From Candidatus Omnitrophota bacterium (lineage in GTDB: Bacteria; Omnitrophota; Koll11; Gygaellales; Profunditerraquicolaceae): a stretch of 12,947 bases of DNA. The notes beneath the pieces are model-generated. The model made no database searches, was not told the origin of the DNA, and saw only the letters and a list, made by a program, of their open reading frames with translations. The DNA is taken from the NCBI GenBank assembly GCA_028719045.1, contig JAQULD010000041.1, positions 1 to 12,947 of the forward strand, given 5' to 3'. Shown here piece by piece: positions 11,770-12,947 of this stretch. Within the stretch, counting starts at the first letter, position 1; each line of letters opens with the position of its first letter. The translations under genes were made by a program, and so were the position numbers.

Positions 11770-12947
11770 TTAAAAACTCTTCTTGTAACCCCTCATCAGC
11801 AGCGAGTTAGTGACCACGGAAACCGAACTGAAAGCCATAGCGGAGCCGGCGATCATCGGGTTTAAGAGAAAGCCCGTAAACGGATAGAGCGCCCCCGCGG
11901 CTACCGGCAGGGCTATAATATTATAGAAAAAAGCCCAGAAAAGATTCTGTTTTATTTTTTTCATGGCGTAGCGGCTGATATCCATGGCTAAATTCACGTC
12001 CCGCAAATCATTTTTTACCAACACGATATCTCCCGCTTCTATCGCTATATCCGTGCCGCTCCCTATCGCGATACCTATATCCGCCTGGGTTAAAGCGGGG
12101 GCATCGTTTATGCCATCCCCGACCATGGCCACCTTTAACCCCTTTGCCTGCAGTTTATTTATCTCTTTGGCCTTATCCTGCGGCAGGACCCCGGCAAGGA
12201 TTTCTTCTATTCCAAGTTTCTTTCCTATAGCCCGGGCGGTCCTCATGTTGTCTCCGGTGATCATAATGACCTGTTTCCCCGAGCTTTTAAGGCCCGCCAC
12301 AGCCTGAACGGAAGATTCCTTAAGCGTATCGGCCACAGCCAACAGGCCTATAATCTTACGGTCTCTGGCTAAAAATACGACGGTCTTGCCTTCATCCTCA
12401 AGGTTGTTTAAATCTTTTTCCAACCCCTGGATATCATAACCTGTACCGGAAAAAAGGCCGGCCTTGCCGATAACGATCTCAAGATTATCTATCTTACCGG
12501 ATACGCCTTCTCCCGGAATAGCGGTAAAACCGGTTACTTCTTTTAATTTTATATCCCTGTCTTTGGCAAAACTGACGATCGCCTCCCCTAACGGATGTTC
12601 CGAGTTATTCTCAAGGGAAGCCGCCAGCGTCAAAGCTTCTTTCTCGGTCACGCCGTAAGAAACAATGTCGGTGACCCGTGGCTCCCCTTTGGTGAGCGTC
12701 CCGGTTTTATCAAAAACAACCGCGTCGATCTTGCGCGCGGCCTGAAGGCTGGCGGCGCTTCTGATCAATATCCCGTTTTGCGCGGCCTTGCCTGTCGCGA
12801 CCATAACGGCGGTGGGAGTGGCTAACCCCATGGAGCACGGACAGGCAATGATCAAAACAGGAATTAAGACGGATAACGCGAAGGCAAAACCGTACCCGGC
12901 TAAAAGCCAGGCCGTAAAAGACAGTATCCCTATCATCAATACCGCAG
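11770..12947 (-). CDS. Copper-type P1B ATPase, C-terminal part (5' end outside window)
   Basis: The frame is open to the window edge; residues such as AVLMIGILSF at the edge belong to a membrane helix, so the true start lies beyond position 12947. The visible part has the metal-binding CPC in a transmembrane helix (IACPCSMGLATPTA), the phosphorylated Asp in FDKTGTLTKGEP, the HPLGEAI motif of the nucleotide domain, MITGDN and GDGINDAPAL, then two final helices with FYNIIALPVAAG and MAFSSVSVVTNSL. CPC together with YN and MxxSS is the signature of Cu(I)-exporting P1B-1 pumps. It would export copper from the cytoplasm. The N-terminal metal-binding domains and first helices are not in the window. 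The gene is followed by YggT after 59 bp. Confidence 0.93.
   Translation of the reverse strand, partial: AVLMIGILSFTAWLLAGYGFAFALSVLIPVLIIACPCSMGLATPTAVMVATGKAAQNGILIRSAASLQAARKIDAVVFDKTGTLTKGEPRVTDIVSYGVTEKEALTLAASLENNSEHPLGEAIVSFAKDRDIKLKEVTGFTAIPGEGVSGKIDNLEIVIGKAGLFSGTGYDIQGLEKDLNNLEDEGKTVVFLARDRKIIGLLAVADTLKESSVQAVAGLKSSGKQVIMITGDNMRTARAIGKKLGIEEILAGVLPQDKAKEINKLQAKGLKVAMVGDGINDAPALTQADIGIAIGSGTDIAIEAGDIVLVKNDLRDVNLAMDISRYAMKKIKQNLFWAFFYNIIALPVAAGALYPFTGFLLNPMIAGSAMAFSSVSVVTNSLLMRGYKKSF

Noticed and set aside
12934..12939. TTG or ATG near the right edge as the start of the copper ATPase
   Set aside because: The frame continues upstream with membrane-helix residues, and the family has several hundred more N-terminal residues, so the gene is simply cut by the window edge.

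Overview
All recognisable genes in this window lie on the minus strand, so transcription runs from high to low coordinates. The segment looks like bacterial chromosome from an uncultivated anaerobe or microaerophile. It has moderate G+C, tightly packed genes with frequent 4-25 bp overlaps, several GGAGG-type ribosome binding sites, a short (class III-like) hybrid cluster protein, and PAS-rich signalling proteins of a style common in Candidatus Omnitrophota and related PVC or deltaproteobacterial-type genomes. That lineage guess rests on protein style only and is low confidence. I saw no tRNA, rRNA, CRISPR array, transposase or phage gene.

Right end (about 12947-11400): the C-terminal part of a copper-type P1B ATPase, then a YggT membrane protein. 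Next (11400-8793) is a likely nitrosative or redox stress operon. A promoter embedded in a perfect 11-bp dyad is followed by a 27-codon ORF with a strong ribosome binding site, an Rrf2-family regulator with an IscR-like cysteine triad, a ferredoxin-like protein and a short hybrid cluster protein.

Middle (8792-5479): a 15-bp perfect hairpin covers the ribosome binding site and start of a 22-codon ORF. It is followed by a thiol peroxidase fused in frame to pterin-4a-carbinolamine dehydratase, a rubrerythrin-like ferritin-fold protein, and an ECF sigma factor fused to a zinc-finger anti-sigma-like tail. Then come two small secreted proteins (122 and 46 residues), preceded by an ECF-type promoter motif, and a single-domain rhodanese. 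This reads as an oxidative or thiol stress and envelope-response set.

Left end (5478-1): a two-component gene cluster. In order of transcription it has a response regulator with an AraC output domain (copy B), a stand-alone receiver, a membrane histidine kinase with three PAS domains, a second stand-alone receiver, a second copy of the AraC-type response regulator (copy A), and the N-terminal part of another PAS sensor protein that runs off the window. The two AraC-type regulator genes lie in a perfect 731-bp direct repeat (731-1461 and 4562-5292) spaced 3831 bp apart.

The most noteworthy items are the exact repeat of the response-regulator gene, the peroxidase-dehydratase fusion, the Rrf2 operator-promoter with an unannotated cysteine-containing micro-ORF, the hairpin-masked micro-ORF ahead of the peroxidase, and the sigma/zinc-finger fusion with its possible target promoter immediately downstream.
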